Shown here: piece after piece, positions 1-11,800 of the stretch | Numbering within the stretch: position 1 is the first letter of the stretch | Layout: every line of letters starts with the position of its first letter | NCBI RefSeq assembly: GCF_007714205.1 | Contig: NZ_VMQU01000051.1 | Coordinates: forward strand, 1-35,901 | DNA length: 35,901 nucleotides | Direction of reading: 5' to 3' | From: Mycobacterium helveticum | GTDB lineage: Bacteria > Actinomycetota > Actinomycetes > Mycobacteriales > Mycobacteriaceae | The notes under the pieces: generated by a model | The model's input: only the letters and a program-made list of their open reading frames with translations | Told to the model about the DNA's origin: nothing | Databases searched by the model: none | Program-made: the position numbers and the translations under genes

Positions 1-3000
1 CGCCCCGGCCACATACAACTCCCCCACCACACCGACCGGCACCTGCCGCAAATGCACATCGAGCACAAAAAAGCCCAGATGAGCCAGCGACACGCCGATG
101 GGGCTGGCGGCGCTGTCTGTGTCGGAGGCCAGGATCTCCCGGAACGAGGCATGCACCGTCGTCTCGGTGATCCCATACATGTTGATCAGCCGCGGTGATT
201 CCGGATGCTTGTGCAGCCATGCCGAAAGGCGCTGGGGCTCAAGGGCTTCACCGCCGAACACCACAGCCTGCAGGGACAGCCGATCTCCCGAATCGGGTTG
301 CGCCGCATCGGCGGTCTGCAACGCATAGAACGCCGACGGGGTCTGGCTCAACATAGCGACCCGTTCGGCGACCAGTAGGGCATGCAGGTCGTCCGGTGAG
401 CGCACCACCGCATCCGGCACCACGACCACCCGGCCGCCATAGAGCAGCGCGCCCCAGATTTCCCACACCGAGAAGTCGAACGCCAACGAATGGCACTGCG
501 ACCACACCCGGCCCGCCAACCCGAGGTCGTCGTCCAGGGTCCTCAGCAACTGGGTCACGTTGCGGTGCGGGATCGCCACCCCCTTGGGCCGGCCGGTGGT
601 GCCGGAGGTGTAGATGAGGTAGGCGATGTCGTCGGGCGCCGGCCCGGGCGGGGCGGCACCCTGCAGCCGGCCCCCGGGCCGGCTGTCGACGGCGCGGTCA
701 TGCAGATCGTCGACATCGATCACCAGCAAGTCACGTCCGCCGAGCCGATCCACCAGCGCGGTGGTGGTGATCGCGGCGACCGGGGCGGCATCACCGAGGA
801 CGAACTCCATCCGGGCCGTCGGCACCGACGGGTCGACCGGCACATAGGCGGCCCCGGTCTTCACCACCGCAAGCATCGCCACGATCGCCTGCGCCGAACG
901 CGGCAACAGCAACGCCACCCGCTGCCCGGGCTCCACACCCTGACCGGCCAGCAGCTGCGCCAACCGATTCGCCGCCTCGTCCAGCTCGCGATAGGTCATC
1001 GAGTGGCCCTCGAAGGTGACCGCCACCGCGTCCGGTGTGCGCGCCGCCTGCGCGGCGAACACCGCCGGAATCGACCCCGTCGTCACCGGCCGGGTCAGCA
1101 CCGCCCGGTTTCCCCACTCGTCCAGCCGGGCGTGCTCGTCCTCGTTCAGCACGTCCACCGACGACAACCGCCGCCCCGGGTCCGCCGTCATCGCCATCAA
1201 CACCCGCTCGAACCGCGCGACCAGGCTATGGATGGTCGCCGCGTCGAACACGTCGGTGCGGAATTCCACCAGCCCGCCGATCCCGGCGGGCTCACCGGCC
1301 TCGCTCCAGCGGTCGGCCAGGTTGAACGTCAGGTCCATGCGGGCAGTGTGGGTGTCCACGGGCAGCGGCGTGACCTGCAGGTCGCCCAGGGCCAACCCGG
1401 CGGCGTCGGTGTCCTGCCACGCGAAGTTCTGCCAGGCCAGCATCACCTGCACCAGCGGGTGATGGGTCAGGCTCCGGGTCGGCTTGAGCCGCTCCACCAG
1501 CACCTCGAAGGGCACGTCCTGGTGCTCGTAGGCGGCCAGGCTGCGCCGGCGCACCTGGGCCAGCAATTCCGCGACGCTGGGATCACCGGCCAGGTCGACC
1601 CGCAGCACCAGGGTGTTGACGAAAAAGCCCACCAGCTCGTCCAGCGCGGCGTCGCCCCGCCCGGCGATCGGGAATCCCACCGCCACCTCGGTGCTGGCGC
1701 CCAGCCCCGACAGCAGTGCCGCCAGGGCGGCCTGCAACACCATGAAGCTGGTCGCGTTGTGCTCGCGGGCCACCCGGGCGACCCGCTGCTGCAGCTCGGC
1801 CGACCATTCCACCGCCAGGGTGGCGCCGCGGTAGTCGGCGACCGGCGGGTAGGGGCGATCGGTGGGCAGCTGCAGGTGCTCGGGCATGCCGGCCAGGGCG
1901 TCCTCCCAGTAGGCCAGCTGCGCGGCGATGCGGCTGTCGTCATCGCCGAGATCGCCCAGTTGCGCGCGCTGCCACAGCGTGTAGTCGACGTACTGCACCG
2001 TCAAATCGGCCCAGTCGGGCGCCTGCCCCGCGCACCGGCTGACGTAGGCCACCCCGAGGTCGTTCACCAGCGGCGTGATCGACCACCCGTCGGCGGCGAT
2101 GTGGTGCACCACGGACACGTACACGTAGTCGTCGTCGGCGACGCGGAAGAGCCTTGCCCGCATCGGGATCTCGGTCGCCAGGTCGAACGGGTAGCTCACC
2201 ACGGTGTCGATGGCCTCACCCAGTTGACTCTCCGACCATCCGGTGGCGTCCACGACGGCCCAGCCGAAGTCGGCCCGCTCGGCGGGCACCACCAGCTGCC
2301 GCGGTATCCCCTCGATCGCCGGGAACATCGTGCGCAGGCTTTCCTGGCGGGCCACCACGTCGGCCAGCGCCGCGCCCAGCGCATCGGCGTCCAGGCAGCC
2401 GCGCAGCCGCAACGCCACCGGCAGGTTGTAGATCGGTGAGGGCCCCTGGAACTGGTCGATGAACCACAACCGGTTCTGGGCGAACGACAACGGCACCACC
2501 GCGGGCCGCTCGACCGCCGCCAGCGGCGCCGGCCGGCCCCCGCCCCCGTCGATGCGGGGCGCCAACTGGGCGACCGTGGGCGCCTCGAACACGGCACGCA
2601 CCGACAGGCCGGCGTCCAGGGCGGTGTTGACCGCGGCGATCAGGCGCATCGCCGACAGCGAATCCCCGCCGAGGTCGAAGAACGAGTCGTCCACGCCGAC
2701 CAGCCGGGGCGGCTCGACACCGAGCACCTGGGCGTAGATGCCGGCCAGGATCTCCTCGGTGAGGGTGGCCGGGGCGCGGTATGCACCGCTGTCCTGGTAG
2801 TCCGGTGCCGGCAGCGCCCGTCTGTCGAGCTTGCCGCCGACCGTCAACGGCAGTGCGTCCAACGCCACGATGGCGGCCGGAACCATGTAGGGAGGTAGCC
2901 GCTCGGCCAGGGTGGCGCGCAGCCGGGCCGGGTCCGCGGTGCCGGTGACGTACCCCACCAGGCGCTTGTCGCCGGGGCGATCCTCGCGGGCGATCACCGC

Positions 3001-6000
3001 CGCCCGGCCGACCCCGTCCAGCGCCGCCAGTACGGCCTGGACCTCCCCGGGCTCGATGCGATACCCGCGGATCTTGACCTGCTCGTCGGCGCGTCCGAGA
3101 TACTGCAGCTGGGCGTCGGGGCGCCACCGCACCAGGTCCCCGGTGCGGTACATGCGCGTCCCGGGCGCGCCGAAGGGCGAGGCCACGAAGCGCGATGCGG
3201 TCAAACCGGCCCGGCCGAGGTAGCCGACGCCCACGCCGCGGCCGGCCACGTACAGCTCGCCGACCACACCCGCCGGCACCGGCCGCAACGACTCGTCGAG
3301 GACGAACAGCGCCGCGGTCGGCACCGGCGAGCCGATCGGCGCCGCGCCCGCCTCGACGGAGTCCGCCTGCTCCTCTGTTTGCTCCTCCTTTTTTAAAGGC
3401 GCGCTCATCGACGCGTACACCGTGGCCTCGGTGGGCCCGTAGGCGTTGATCACCACCCGCCCGGGCGCCCACCGATCCACCACCTCGGCCGAGCAGGCCT
3501 CGCCGCCGAGCAGCAACGCCACCGACTCCAGCCCGTCCGGGTTGAGCGCGGTCACCGCCGACGGGGTTTGGGTGAGCACATTGACCTGTTCGCGCACCAG
3601 CAGGGCGTGGAAGTCGTCCGGTGAGCCGACGACGCAATCGGGCACCACCACCAGCCGCCCGCCGCCCAGCAGCGCGGCCCAGATCTCCCACACCGAGAAG
3701 TCGAAGGCATACGAGTGGCACTGCGTCCACACCTGCGAGGCGGGCAGGTGAGTGGGGGTCGACTCCGCCAGGTGGGCCAGGTTGTGGTGGGCGATGGCCA
3801 CGCCCTTGGGAGTGCCGGTGGTGCCCGAGGTGTAGATGAGGTAGGCGAGGTCGTCGGGGGCCGGTGCCGGCAGCGCTGTGCTGGGGTGGCGCTCGACGGA
3901 CGGATCCTCGACGTCGATGACCGTCAGGTCGCACCCGTCCAGCCGATCGGCCAGACCGGTGGAGGTGACAGCGGCCGTCGGGGCGGCATCGGCGATCAGG
4001 AACGCGATCCGCGCGTCGGGCAGCGCCGGGTCGATCGCCAGGTAGGCCGCCCCGGTTTTCAGCACGGCCAGCATGGCCACGACGGCCCGGGCCGAGCGCT
4101 CCAACAGCAGCGCCACCCGCGCGCCCGGTCCGACATCGTACCCAATCAGCAAGTGCGCCAGCCGGTTCGAGGCCTCGTCGAGTTCCCGGTAGGTCAGGGA
4201 CCCGTCGGGAGAGGTGACCGCCACGGCGTGCGGGGCGCGGGCCACCTGCGCTGCGAACAACGCCGGTACCGACGCCGCGACCGGCGCCGGCCGGGTCAGC
4301 AGCGCGCGGTTGCCCACCTCGTCGAGCCGGGCGCGCTCGGCCTCGTCGAGCACATCGATCGACGACACCCGTCGCCGCGGGTCGGTGGTCATGGCCACCA
4401 GCACCCGCCGGAAGCGCTCGAGCAGCTTTTCGATGCTGGCCGCGTCGAACACGTCGGTGCGGAACTCGACCCCACCCCAGATGCCGGCGGGCTCACCGGC
4501 CTCGCTCCAGCGTTCGGCCAGGGAGAACGACAGGTCCATGCGGGCGGTGCGGGTGTCCAACGGCAGCGGCGTGACCTGCACGTCGCCCAGCGCCATCCCG
4601 ACGGCCGCATCACCGGACCCGCCGCCCTGCCAGTTCTGCCAGCCCAACATCACCTGCACCAGCGGGTGATGGGTCAGGCTCCGGGTCGGGTTGAGGCGGT
4701 CCACCAGCACCTCGAAGGGCACGTCCTGGTGCTCGTAGGCGGCCAGGCTGCGTCCTCGCACTTGGCCCAGCAGGTCGGCGACGCTGGGGTCGCCGGCCAG
4801 GTCGACCCGCAACACCAGGGTGTTGACGAAAAAGCCCACCAACTCGTCGAGCGCGGGATCGCCGCGCCCGGCGATCGGGAACCCGACCGCCACCTCGCTG
4901 CTGGCGCTGATCTTCGACAGCAGCACCGCCAACGCGGCCTGCAACACCATGAAGGTGGTCGCCTTGTGCTCGCGGGCCACCCGGGCGACCTGCTGTTGCA
5001 GCTCGGCCGGCCAGTCGACCAATACGCTGGCGCCGCGGTAGTCGGCGACCGGCGGGTAGGGCCGGTCGGTGGGCAGCTGCAGGTGCTCGGGCATGCCGGC
5101 CAGGGCCTGCTCCCAGTAGGCCAGCTGCGCGGCGATGCGGCTGTCCGCATCGCCGAGATCTCCCAGCTGCGCCCGCTGCCACAGCGTGTAGTCGACGTAC
5201 TGGGCGGCCAGCGGCTCCCAGCCGGGGGCCTGCCCCGCGGAGCGGCTGGCGTAGGCCACCCCGAGGTCGTTCACCAGCGGGGTGATCGACGACCCGTCGG
5301 CGGCGATGTGGTGCACCACGGAAACCAGCACATGCTCGTCGTCGGCGACGCGGAAGAGCCTTGCCCGCATCGGGATCTCGGTCGCCAGGTCGAACGGGTG
5401 ACTCACCACGGTGTCGATGGCCTCACCCAGTTGACTCTCCGGCCAGCCGGTGGCGTCCACGACGGCCCAGCCGAAGTCGGCCCGCTCGGCGGGCACCACC
5501 AGCTGCCGCGGTACCCCCTCGTGTGCAGCGAACAGCGTGCGCAGGGTCTCCTGGCGGGCCACCACGTCGGCCAGCGCCGCGCCCAGCGCATCGGCGTCCA
5601 GGCGCCCGTTCAGCCGCAGCGCCACCGCCATGTTGTAGATCGGTGAGGGGCCCTGGAACTGGTCGATGAACCACAACCGGCTCTGGGCGAACGACAACGG
5701 CACCACCGCGGGCCGCTCGACCGCCGTCAGCGGCGCCGGCCGGCCCCCGCCCCCGCCAATGCGGGGCGCCAACTGGGCGACCGTGGGAGCCTCGAACAAC
5801 GTGCCCACCGACAGGCCGGCGTCCAACGCGGTGTTGACCGCGGCGATCAGGCGCATCGCCGACAGCGAATCCCCGCCGAGGTCGAAGAACGAGTCGTCCA
5901 CCCCGACCAGCCGGGGCGGCTCGACACCGAGCACCTGGGCGTAGATGCCGGCCAGGATCTCCTCGACGGCATTGGACGGCGCCCGGTAGTGATCGCCGTC

Positions 6001-8877
6001 CTGGTATTCGGGTGCGGGCAGGGCGCGTTTGTCGAGTTTGCCGTTGACCGTCAACGGCAGCGCCTCGATGACCACCACCGCGGGCACCATGTAGGCGGGC
6101 AGCCGCTCGGCCAGGGTGGCGCGCAGCCGGGCCGGGTCCGCGGTGCCGGTGACGTACCCCACCAGGCGCAAGGCGGCGGGGTGGTCCTCGCGCACGATCA
6201 CCGCCGCCTGGCCGACCCCGTCCAGCGCGGCCAACGCCGCCTGCACCTCACCCAATTCGATGCGGTACCCGCGGATCTTGACCTGCTCGTCGGCGCGCCC
6301 CACATACCGCAGCTGCCCGTCGGCGCCCCACCAGACCAGGTCCCCGGTGCGGTACATCCGTTGTCCCGGGGCACCCGGCCCACCGAACGGACACGCGACA
6401 AACCGCGTCGCCGTCAGGCCGGCACGGCCCACGTACCCGGCGGCCACTCCCGCGCCGGCCACATACAACTCCCCGACGACCCCCGCCGGCACCGGCCGCA
6501 ACCACCCGTCGAGCACGAAGAAGCCGAGATGGGCCAGCGGCACCCCGATCGGGCTCACCGTGCTGTCCACGTCGGCGGCCAGGATCTCCCGGAACGAGGC
6601 GTGCACCGTCGTCTCGGTGATCCCATACATGTTGATCAGCCGCGGCCCGCCCGGATGGCTGTCCAGCCACGGCGAAAGACGCTGGGGCTCCAGCGCCTCG
6701 CCGCCGAACACCACAGCCTGAAGCGTCAACTGCCGACCCTGTTCGGGTCGTGCGGCATCGGCGGCCTGCAGCGCATAAAACGCCGACGGGGTCTGACTCA
6801 ACATGCTGACCCGCTCCGCGACCAGCAGGGCGTGCAGGTCTTCCGGCGAGCGCACCACCGCGTCGGGCACCACGACCACCCGCCCGCCGTAGAGCAGCGC
6901 GCCGAAGATCTCCCACACCGAGAAGTCGAACGCCATGGAGTGGCACTGCGACCACACCTGCCCCGCCAAGCCCAGATCGTCGTCCAGGGTCTCCAGCAAC
7001 CGGGTCACGTTGCGATGCGGTATGGCCACCCCCTTCGGGGTGCCGGTGGTACCCGAGGTGTAAATCAGGTAAGCGATGTCGTCCGGGGCCGGCGCGGGCA
7101 ATGCGGCGCTGGGCCGGCTGTCGACGTCGGGGTCCCCAGCATCCCGGACGTCGATGACCCACAGTCCGCGCCCGTCCAACCGCGGACGCAACTCGCCCGT
7201 GGTGATCGCGGCGACCGGCGCGGCATCACCGAGCACGAACCCCATCCGCGCCTCCGGCACCGACGGGTCGATCGGCACATAGGCCGCCCCCGTTTTCAGC
7301 ACCCCCATGATCGCCACGATCGCCTCGACCGAACGCGGCAACAGCAACGCCACCCGCTGCCCCGGGCCCACACCCCGCGCAGCCAGCAGGTGCGCCCACC
7401 GGTTCGCCGCCTCATCCAGGCCCCGGTATGTCATGGACCCGCCGTCGCAGGTCACCGCCACCGCATCGGGTGTGCGCGCCGCCTGCGCTGCAAACACCGC
7501 CGGAATCGACACGGTCGTCGTCGGCCGGCTCAACGCCGCCCGATTACCCCACCCGTCCAACCGGGCATGCTCGGCCTCGTCGAGCACGTCCATCGACGAC
7601 AACCGCCGCCCCGGATCAGCGGTCATCGCCACCAACACCCGCTCGAACCGCGCAACGAGGGTTTCGATGTCGCCCTCGTCGAACACGTCGGTGTCGAATT
7701 CGACGCGAAGACTCAATTCGCTGCCCGGCATGGCTTGGATCGCAAGCGGGTAGTGGTTGTATTCGCGGTGGGTGAAATCGGTGATGGCCAACCCGTCTTT
7801 GCCCGACATCGCGGCGGTGTCGAGCGGGTAGTTCTCGTACACGAAAAAGGTGTCGAAGAGCTGGTCCTGGCCGGCGACGCGGTGAATCTCGCTGAGCGCC
7901 AGATGCTGGTGGTCAAGGGTGTGGTTGTGGGCGTTGTGCAGCTGGCCGATCAGGTCTGCGGAGGTGGTGGTTGCCGCCGTGATGTTCGCCCGCACCGGCA
8001 CCGTGTTGATGAACAGGCCCACCATCGAGTCCGCGCCGGCCACGTCGGCGGGCCTGCCCGAGACCGTCGTGCCGAACGCGACATCACGCTGACCGGTCAG
8101 CCACATCAGCAGCTGCGCGAAGGCAGCCTGCAGCACGGTGCTGACGGTGGCGTGGCTCGAGCGCGCCAACTCGTTGAGGGCCCGGGTGGTCTGCTCGGGC
8201 ACCCGGAACGATGCGACACCTCGTCGCCCGAGCCCCGGCCGGCCCGGCGGACCCACCAACGTCGGGGTGGCAAACCCGGACAGTACCTCGCCCCACGCCA
8301 CACGGGCCGCGTCAAGGTCACGACCGGCCAGCCAGGCAACGAACCTGCGATACGGGACCGCCGCGGGCAACCATCGGCCGTCATAGCTGGCGAATATCTC
8401 CCCCAGCAGAATCGGCAGCGACCAGCCATCCAGCACGATGTGGTGATTGGTCAGCACAAGCCGGTGTTGACTTTCCGCGGTGCGGATCAGAACCGCCCGG
8501 AAGGCCGCCTGGTGGGCGACGTCGCAGACCGCCGCGCGTTCCTCGGCACACAGCTGCCGGATCTGCGCATCAATAGCCGAAATATCCGAGCGGTCCCGGT
8601 CAGCGCCGCTGAGGTCGACATAACGCCAGGGCACCACGGGATCAGCCGGGATGATCTGCATCGGCACGTCAAACTTGTCCGCAAAGCGCGCGGCCAGGTT
8701 CGGATGCCGGGTGACCACCTTCTGCACCGCATCGCGCAGGCGGTGCTGATCGAGCCGCCCGCTCAACGTGATGCCGAGTTGCACCGCATACACGTCGTCG
8801 TCACCCTGCGCGGTGCTGGCGTGAAACAGCAGCCCCTGCTGCAGGGGGGTCAACGGCAGGACGTCAGCTATCCGCAT
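1..8877 (-). CDS. Non-ribosomal peptide synthetase NRPS-2, C-A-T-C-A-T-C-A (C-terminus beyond left edge)
   Basis: Elongation NRPS that adds at least three amino acids to the acyl-peptide from NRPS-1. The ATG at 8877 overlaps the NRPS-1 stop (8864-8866) by 14 bp, and the frame stays open for 2959 codons to base 1. Domain order, approximate residues: C1 ([11 protein letters not shown] near 9; HHIVLDG near 143), A1 (TSGTTG near 605), T1 (LGGDSL near 1002), C2 (HHIAADG near 1190), A2 (near 1680), T2 (near 2071), C3 (HHIAADG near 2256), A3 (near 2755, cut by the edge). C1 opens with the sequence typical of DCL domains, which fits the epimerase ending NRPS-1; C2 and C3 are LCL-like with no upstream E domain. 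Ten-residue codes read by alignment to GrsA: A1 and A3 both DFWSVGMVH, close to the Thr code DFWNIGMVHK; A2 DFWTLGAVY, not recognised. No termination domain is in the window. Confidence 0.95.
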   Translation of the reverse strand, partial: MRIADVLPLTPLQQGLLFHASTAQGDDDVYAVQLGITLSGRLDQHRLRDAVQKVVTRHPNLAARFADKFDVPMQIIPADPVVPWRYVDLSGADRDRSDISAIDAQIRQLCAEERAAVCDVAHQAAFRAVLIRTAESQHRLVLTNHHIVLDGWSLPILLGEIFASYDGRWLPAAVPYRRFVAWLAGRDLDAARVAWGEVLSGFATPTLVGPPGRPGLGRRGVASFRVPEQTTRALNELARSSHATVSTVLQAAFAQLLMWLTGQRDVAFGTTVSGRPADVAGADSMVGLFINTVPVRANITAATTTSADLIGQLHNAHNHTLDHQHLALSEIHRVAGQDQLFDTFFVYENYPLDTAAMSGKDGLAITDFTHREYNHYPLAIQAMPGSELSLRVEFDTDVFDEGDIETLVARFERVLVAMTADPGRRLSSMDVLDEAEHARLDGWGNRAALSRPTTTVSIPAVFAAQAARTPDAVAVTCDGGSMTYRGLDEAANRWAHLLAARGVGPGQRVALLLPRSVEAIVAIMGVLKTGAAYVPIDPSVPEARMGFVLGDAAPVAAITTGELRPRLDGRGLWVIDVRDAGDPDVDSRPSAALPAPAPDDIAYLIYTSGTTGTPKGVAIPHRNVTRLLETLDDDLGLAGQVWSQCHSMAFDFSVWEIFGALLYGGRVVVVPDAVVRSPEDLHALLVAERVSMLSQTPSAFYALQAADAARPEQGRQLTLQAVVFGGEALEPQRLSPWLDSHPGGPRLINMYGITETTVHASFREILAADVDSTVSPIGVPLAHLGFFVLDGWLRPVPAGVVGELYVAGAGVAAGYVGRAGLTATRFVACPFGGPGAPGQRMYRTGDLVWWGADGQLRYVGRADEQVKIRGYRIELGEVQAALAALDGVGQAAVIVREDHPAALRLVGYVTGTADPARLRATLAERLPAYMVPAVVVIEALPLTVNGKLDKRALPAPEYQDGDHYRAPSNAVEEILAGIYAQVLGVEPPRLVGVDDSFFDLGGDSLSAMRLIAAVNTALDAGLSVGTLFEAPTVAQLAPRIGGGGGRPAPLTAVERPAVVPLSFAQSRLWFIDQFQGPSPIYNMAVALRLNGRLDADALGAALADVVARQETLRTLFAAHEGVPRQLVVPAERADFGWAVVDATGWPESQLGEAIDTVVSHPFDLATEIPMRARLFRVADDEHVLVSVVHHIAADGSSITPLVNDLGVAYASRSAGQAPGWEPLAAQYVDYTLWQRAQLGDLGDADSRIAAQLAYWEQALAGMPEHLQLPTDRPYPPVADYRGASVLVDWPAELQQQVARVAREHKATTFMVLQAALAVLLSKISASSEVAVGFPIAGRGDPALDELVGFFVNTLVLRVDLAGDPSVADLLGQVRGRSLAAYEHQDVPFEVLVDRLNPTRSLTHHPLVQVMLGWQNWQGGGSGDAAVGMALGDVQVTPLPLDTRTARMDLSFSLAERWSEAGEPAGIWGGVEFRTDVFDAASIEKLLERFRRVLVAMTTDPRRRVSSIDVLDEAERARLDEVGNRALLTRPAPVAASVPALFAAQVARAPHAVAVTSPDGSLTYRELDEASNRLAHLLIGYDVGPGARVALLLERSARAVVAMLAVLKTGAAYLAIDPALPDARIAFLIADAAPTAAVTSTGLADRLDGCDLTVIDVEDPSVERHPSTALPAPAPDDLAYLIYTSGTTGTPKGVAIAHHNLAHLAESTPTHLPASQVWTQCHSYAFDFSVWEIWAALLGGGRLVVVPDCVVGSPDDFHALLVREQVNVLTQTPSAVTALNPDGLESVALLLGGEACSAEVVDRWAPGRVVINAYGPTEATVYASMSAPLKKEEQTEEQADSVEAGAAPIGSPVPTAALFVLDESLRPVPAGVVGELYVAGRGVGVGYLGRAGLTASRFVASPFGAPGTRMYRTGDLVRWRPDAQLQYLGRADEQVKIRGYRIEPGEVQAVLAALDGVGRAAVIAREDRPGDKRLVGYVTGTADPARLRATLAERLPPYMVPAAIVALDALPLTVGGKLDRRALPAPDYQDSGAYRAPATLTEEILAGIYAQVLGVEPPRLVGVDDSFFDLGGDSLSAMRLIAAVNTALDAGLSVRAVFEAPTVAQLAPRIDGGGGRPAPLAAVERPAVVPLSFAQNRLWFIDQFQGPSPIYNLPVALRLRGCLDADALGAALADVVARQESLRTMFPAIEGIPRQLVVPAERADFGWAVVDATGWSESQLGEAIDTVVSYPFDLATEIPMRARLFRVADDDYVYVSVVHHIAADGWSITPLVNDLGVAYVSRCAGQAPDWADLTVQYVDYTLWQRAQLGDLGDDDSRIAAQLAYWEDALAGMPEHLQLPTDRPYPPVADYRGATLAVEWSAELQQRVARVAREHNATSFMVLQAALAALLSGLGASTEVAVGFPIAGRGDAALDELVGFFVNTLVLRVDLAGDPSVAELLAQVRRRSLAAYEHQDVPFEVLVERLKPTRSLTHHPLVQVMLAWQNFAWQDTDAAGLALGDLQVTPLPVDTHTARMDLTFNLADRWSEAGEPAGIGGLVEFRTDVFDAATIHSLVARFERVLMAMTADPGRRLSSVDVLNEDEHARLDEWGNRAVLTRPVTTGSIPAVFAAQAARTPDAVAVTFEGHSMTYRELDEAANRLAQLLAGQGVEPGQRVALLLPRSAQAIVAMLAVVKTGAAYVPVDPSVPTARMEFVLGDAAPVAAITTTALVDRLGGRDLLVIDVDDLHDRAVDSRPGGRLQGAAPPGPAPDDIAYLIYTSGTTGRPKGVAIPHRNVTQLLRTLDDDLGLAGRVWSQCHSLAFDFSVWEIWGALLYGGRVVVVPDAVVRSPDDLHALLVAERVAMLSQTPSAFYALQTADAAQPDSGDRLSLQAVVFGGEALEPQRLSAWLHKHPESPRLINMYGITETTVHASFREILASDTDSAASPIGVSLAHLGFFVLDVHLRQVPVGVVGELYVAGA
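1300..2757. repeat. Intragenic duplication, copy 2 (T2-C3 of NRPS-2)
   Basis: Near-identical at DNA level to copy 1 at about 4500-5964, at a constant offset of 3207 bp (1069 codons) over most of its length, with a small indel near 1420 / 4620. It covers carrier domain T2 and condensation domain C3. Similarity falls sharply at about 2757, where the A2 C-terminal region begins. Identity this high between modules points to recent duplication or gene conversion. Boundaries were judged by eye. Confidence 0.85.
4500..5964. repeat. Intragenic duplication, copy 1 (T1-C2 of NRPS-2)
   Basis: Partner of the copy at about 1300-2757 and covers T1 and C2. Separately, the A3 region with its C-A linker (about 1-1245) is most like A1 (about 6451-7690, offset near 6450), whereas A2 between them is divergent. 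The gene is thus a mosaic of a conserved T-C block and two A-domain types. Confidence 0.85.
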
Positions 8878-11800
8878 ATTGCCGCTGAAGCTCGTCGATT
8901 TGCTGCTGGCTCAGTCCCACGGCGATATCGGAGGGCGTCAACCCGCCCCCGCCGCCTTGCACATGGGCGCAGATGCCGCCCAGAGCGTCAAACCACAACC
9001 GGCTCAACCGGCTGACCTGCGCGTGATCAAGAACCGAGGGCGCCCATGTCCAACCGCCGCGCAGCCGCGGTCCGGTGTCGGTGTCGATGGTGCCGGCGTT
9101 GAGCTCCACGGTGTGCATCAGCGGCATGGGGATGGCCGCGGCAACGCCGGTGACCGACCAGCCGTCCTGGCAGATCTCCCACACATCACCGGAGTGTTCG
9201 ACCTCCGCCGCGCCGACGCGCCCCAGATAGTTGAACCCGATCGGCGGATCAGACCCGCCCAAATCGACATCGGTGTTCAGATAGCGCAACAGACCGTAGG
9301 TCGCTCCGTCCGGCAGGCTCCGCAGCTGCTCCTTGGCATCCTTGATCGCTTCCCCCAGCGCCGCCCCGCCCGCGGTGACCTGCGCCCAGTCCAGCCCCCC
9401 CACGTTGAGGCCCACCGGGTATTTGGTGGTGAACCACCCCACCGTGCGCGACAGGTCGACGTGTTCGTTCGGGGCGGCCAACTCCTCCTGGCGCCCGTGA
9501 CCCTCCACATCAATACCGATCGGTGCCCCGCCGGTACCCAAAAACTCCGCCAGCGCCAAGGCGAAGGCGATCACCAGGATCTCGTGTATCCCGGCGTGGA
9601 ATGCCGCCGGTACCTCACCGAGCAGCAGCCGTGTCGTCTCGGCATCCAGCTCCACCGACAAGCTTCCCGCGGCGGCAAAGGTGTCCACCGCGGGGCGCAC
9701 CGCGGGCAGCGCCCCGGGAATCGCCGCGACCCGCTGCCACAGTTGCGCCTGCTCCACCACGTCCGGGCGGTACGCATGCTCCGCCAAAAACGACGCCCAC
9801 CGCGCAAACGACGTCCTCGCCGGCGGCAACACCACCGGCTGCCCACCGCGAAGCTGGGCCCAGGCGAGGTTGAGGTCCTCCACCAGGATCCGCCACGACA
9901 TCCCGTCGACGGCCAGATGATGAGCGATCATGACCAACTGACCGGTGGGGACCACCCACAGCGCGCTCAGCATCACCCCGGCCGCCAGGTTCAACCGCGA
10001 CCGCGCCTCGATCACCGCCTCGTCCGACAACACCTGCACGGCGCGCAGGCACCCGCGGGCATCCACCGAACCCACCTCGGGCACCGTCAACGACCAGCCT
10101 CCCGCGCCGTCATCATCGACCCGTAGCCGCAGCATGGGGTGCCGATCCAGCACGGCCTGCAACACCGCCACCACATCGGCCTCGGCCACCCCCACGGGGG
10201 CCTGCACCAGCACCGTCTGGTTGAACTGATCGACCGGGGCCCCGGCGCTTTCCACGCCGTGCAGCCAGCACATGATCGGGGTGGCCACCACCGGCCCGAC
10301 ACCCTCGTCGAACGCATCGGCATCGTCGTCGGTGACCCCGGCCACCCGGGCCAGCCGGGCCACGGTCTGCTCGACGAAGACATCGCGCGGCCGGCACACC
10401 AGGCCGGCGGCCCGAGCCCGGGCCACCACCTGCATCGACAGGATGCTGTCCCCGCCCAGCTCGAAGAACGACTCGTCGACCCCGACCCGCTCCAGCCCCA
10501 GCACCTGGGCGTAGATGTCGGCCAGGATCTCCTCCACCGCGTCGGTTGGGGCGCGGTAGTGGTCGACGTCCTGATACTCCGGCGCCGGCAGGGCCCGCCT
10601 GTCGAGTTTCCCGTTGACCGTCAGCGGCAGCGCATCGATGACGACCACCGCCGCCGGCACCATGTACGACGGCAGCCGCTCGGCCAGCGCGGCCGGAATC
10701 TCGGCCGGGTCCGCGGTCCCGGTGACATAACCCACCAGGCGCTTGTCGCCCGGGCGGTCCTCGCGGACGATGGCCACCGCCTGCTGCACGCCGTCCAGTG
10801 CGGACAACGCCACCTGGACCTCACCGAGTTCGATGCGGTATCCGCGGATCTTGACCTGCTCGTCGGCGCGCCCCACGTACCGCAGCTGGCCGTCGGCGCC
10901 CCACCAGGCCAGGTCGCCGGTGCGGTACATGCGCGCCCCGGGCTCCCCGAACGGGCATGCCACGAACCGCGTCGCCGACAACCCCGGGCGCTGCCAATAC
11001 CCGGACCCGACGCTCGAGCCGGCCACATACAACTCCCCCACGACCCCCGCCGGCACCGCCTGCAACCACCCGTCGAGCACGAAGAAGGCGAGGTGCGCCA
11101 GCGGCACCCCGATGGGGCTGGCGGTGCTGTCGACATCGGCCGCGGAGATCTCCCGGAACGAGGCGTGCACCGTCGTCTCGGTGGTGCCGTACAGGTTGAG
11201 CAGGCGCGGTAAACCCGGGTGGTTGTCCAGCCACGGCGCAAGACGCTGGGGTTCGAGCGCCTCCCCGGCGAACACCACGGCCTCGAGCTTGAGCTGACGC
11301 CCGAGCTCGGGTGCCAGCGAGTCCGCGGTCTGCAGCGCATAGAACGCCGACGGGGTCTGGCTCAGGACGCCGACCTCTTCGGCGACCAGCAGCGCATGGA
11401 AGTCTTCCGGCGAACGCGCCACCGACTCGGGCACCACCACGAGGCGCCCCCCGGCCAGCAGCGCGCCCCAGATCTCGCAGACCGAGACGTCGAAGGCCAG
11501 CGAATGCCACTGCGACCACACCTGTCCCGGCGACAACTCGACGTTCAGGGAGTCCAGCAGCCCGATCACGTTGCGGTGGGTGATGGCCACCCCCTTGGGG
11601 ACGCCGGTGGTCCCCGACGTGTAGATGAGGTAGGCGATGTGGTCGGGGTCCGGGTCCGGCAGCGCGGCGCCGGATCGGCCATCGACGGGGAGGTCGGCGG
11701 GGTCGTCGAGATCGTCGACGTTGACGACCAGCAGATCGCGCCCGTCCAGCCGATCGGTCAACCCGGTGTGCGTGATCGCCGCGATCGGCGCGGCGTCGTC

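Noticed and set aside
3385..3400. bldA-type control through the TTA codon in NRPS-2
   Set aside because: That mechanism is known for Streptomyces; nothing in this mycobacterial-looking locus supports it.
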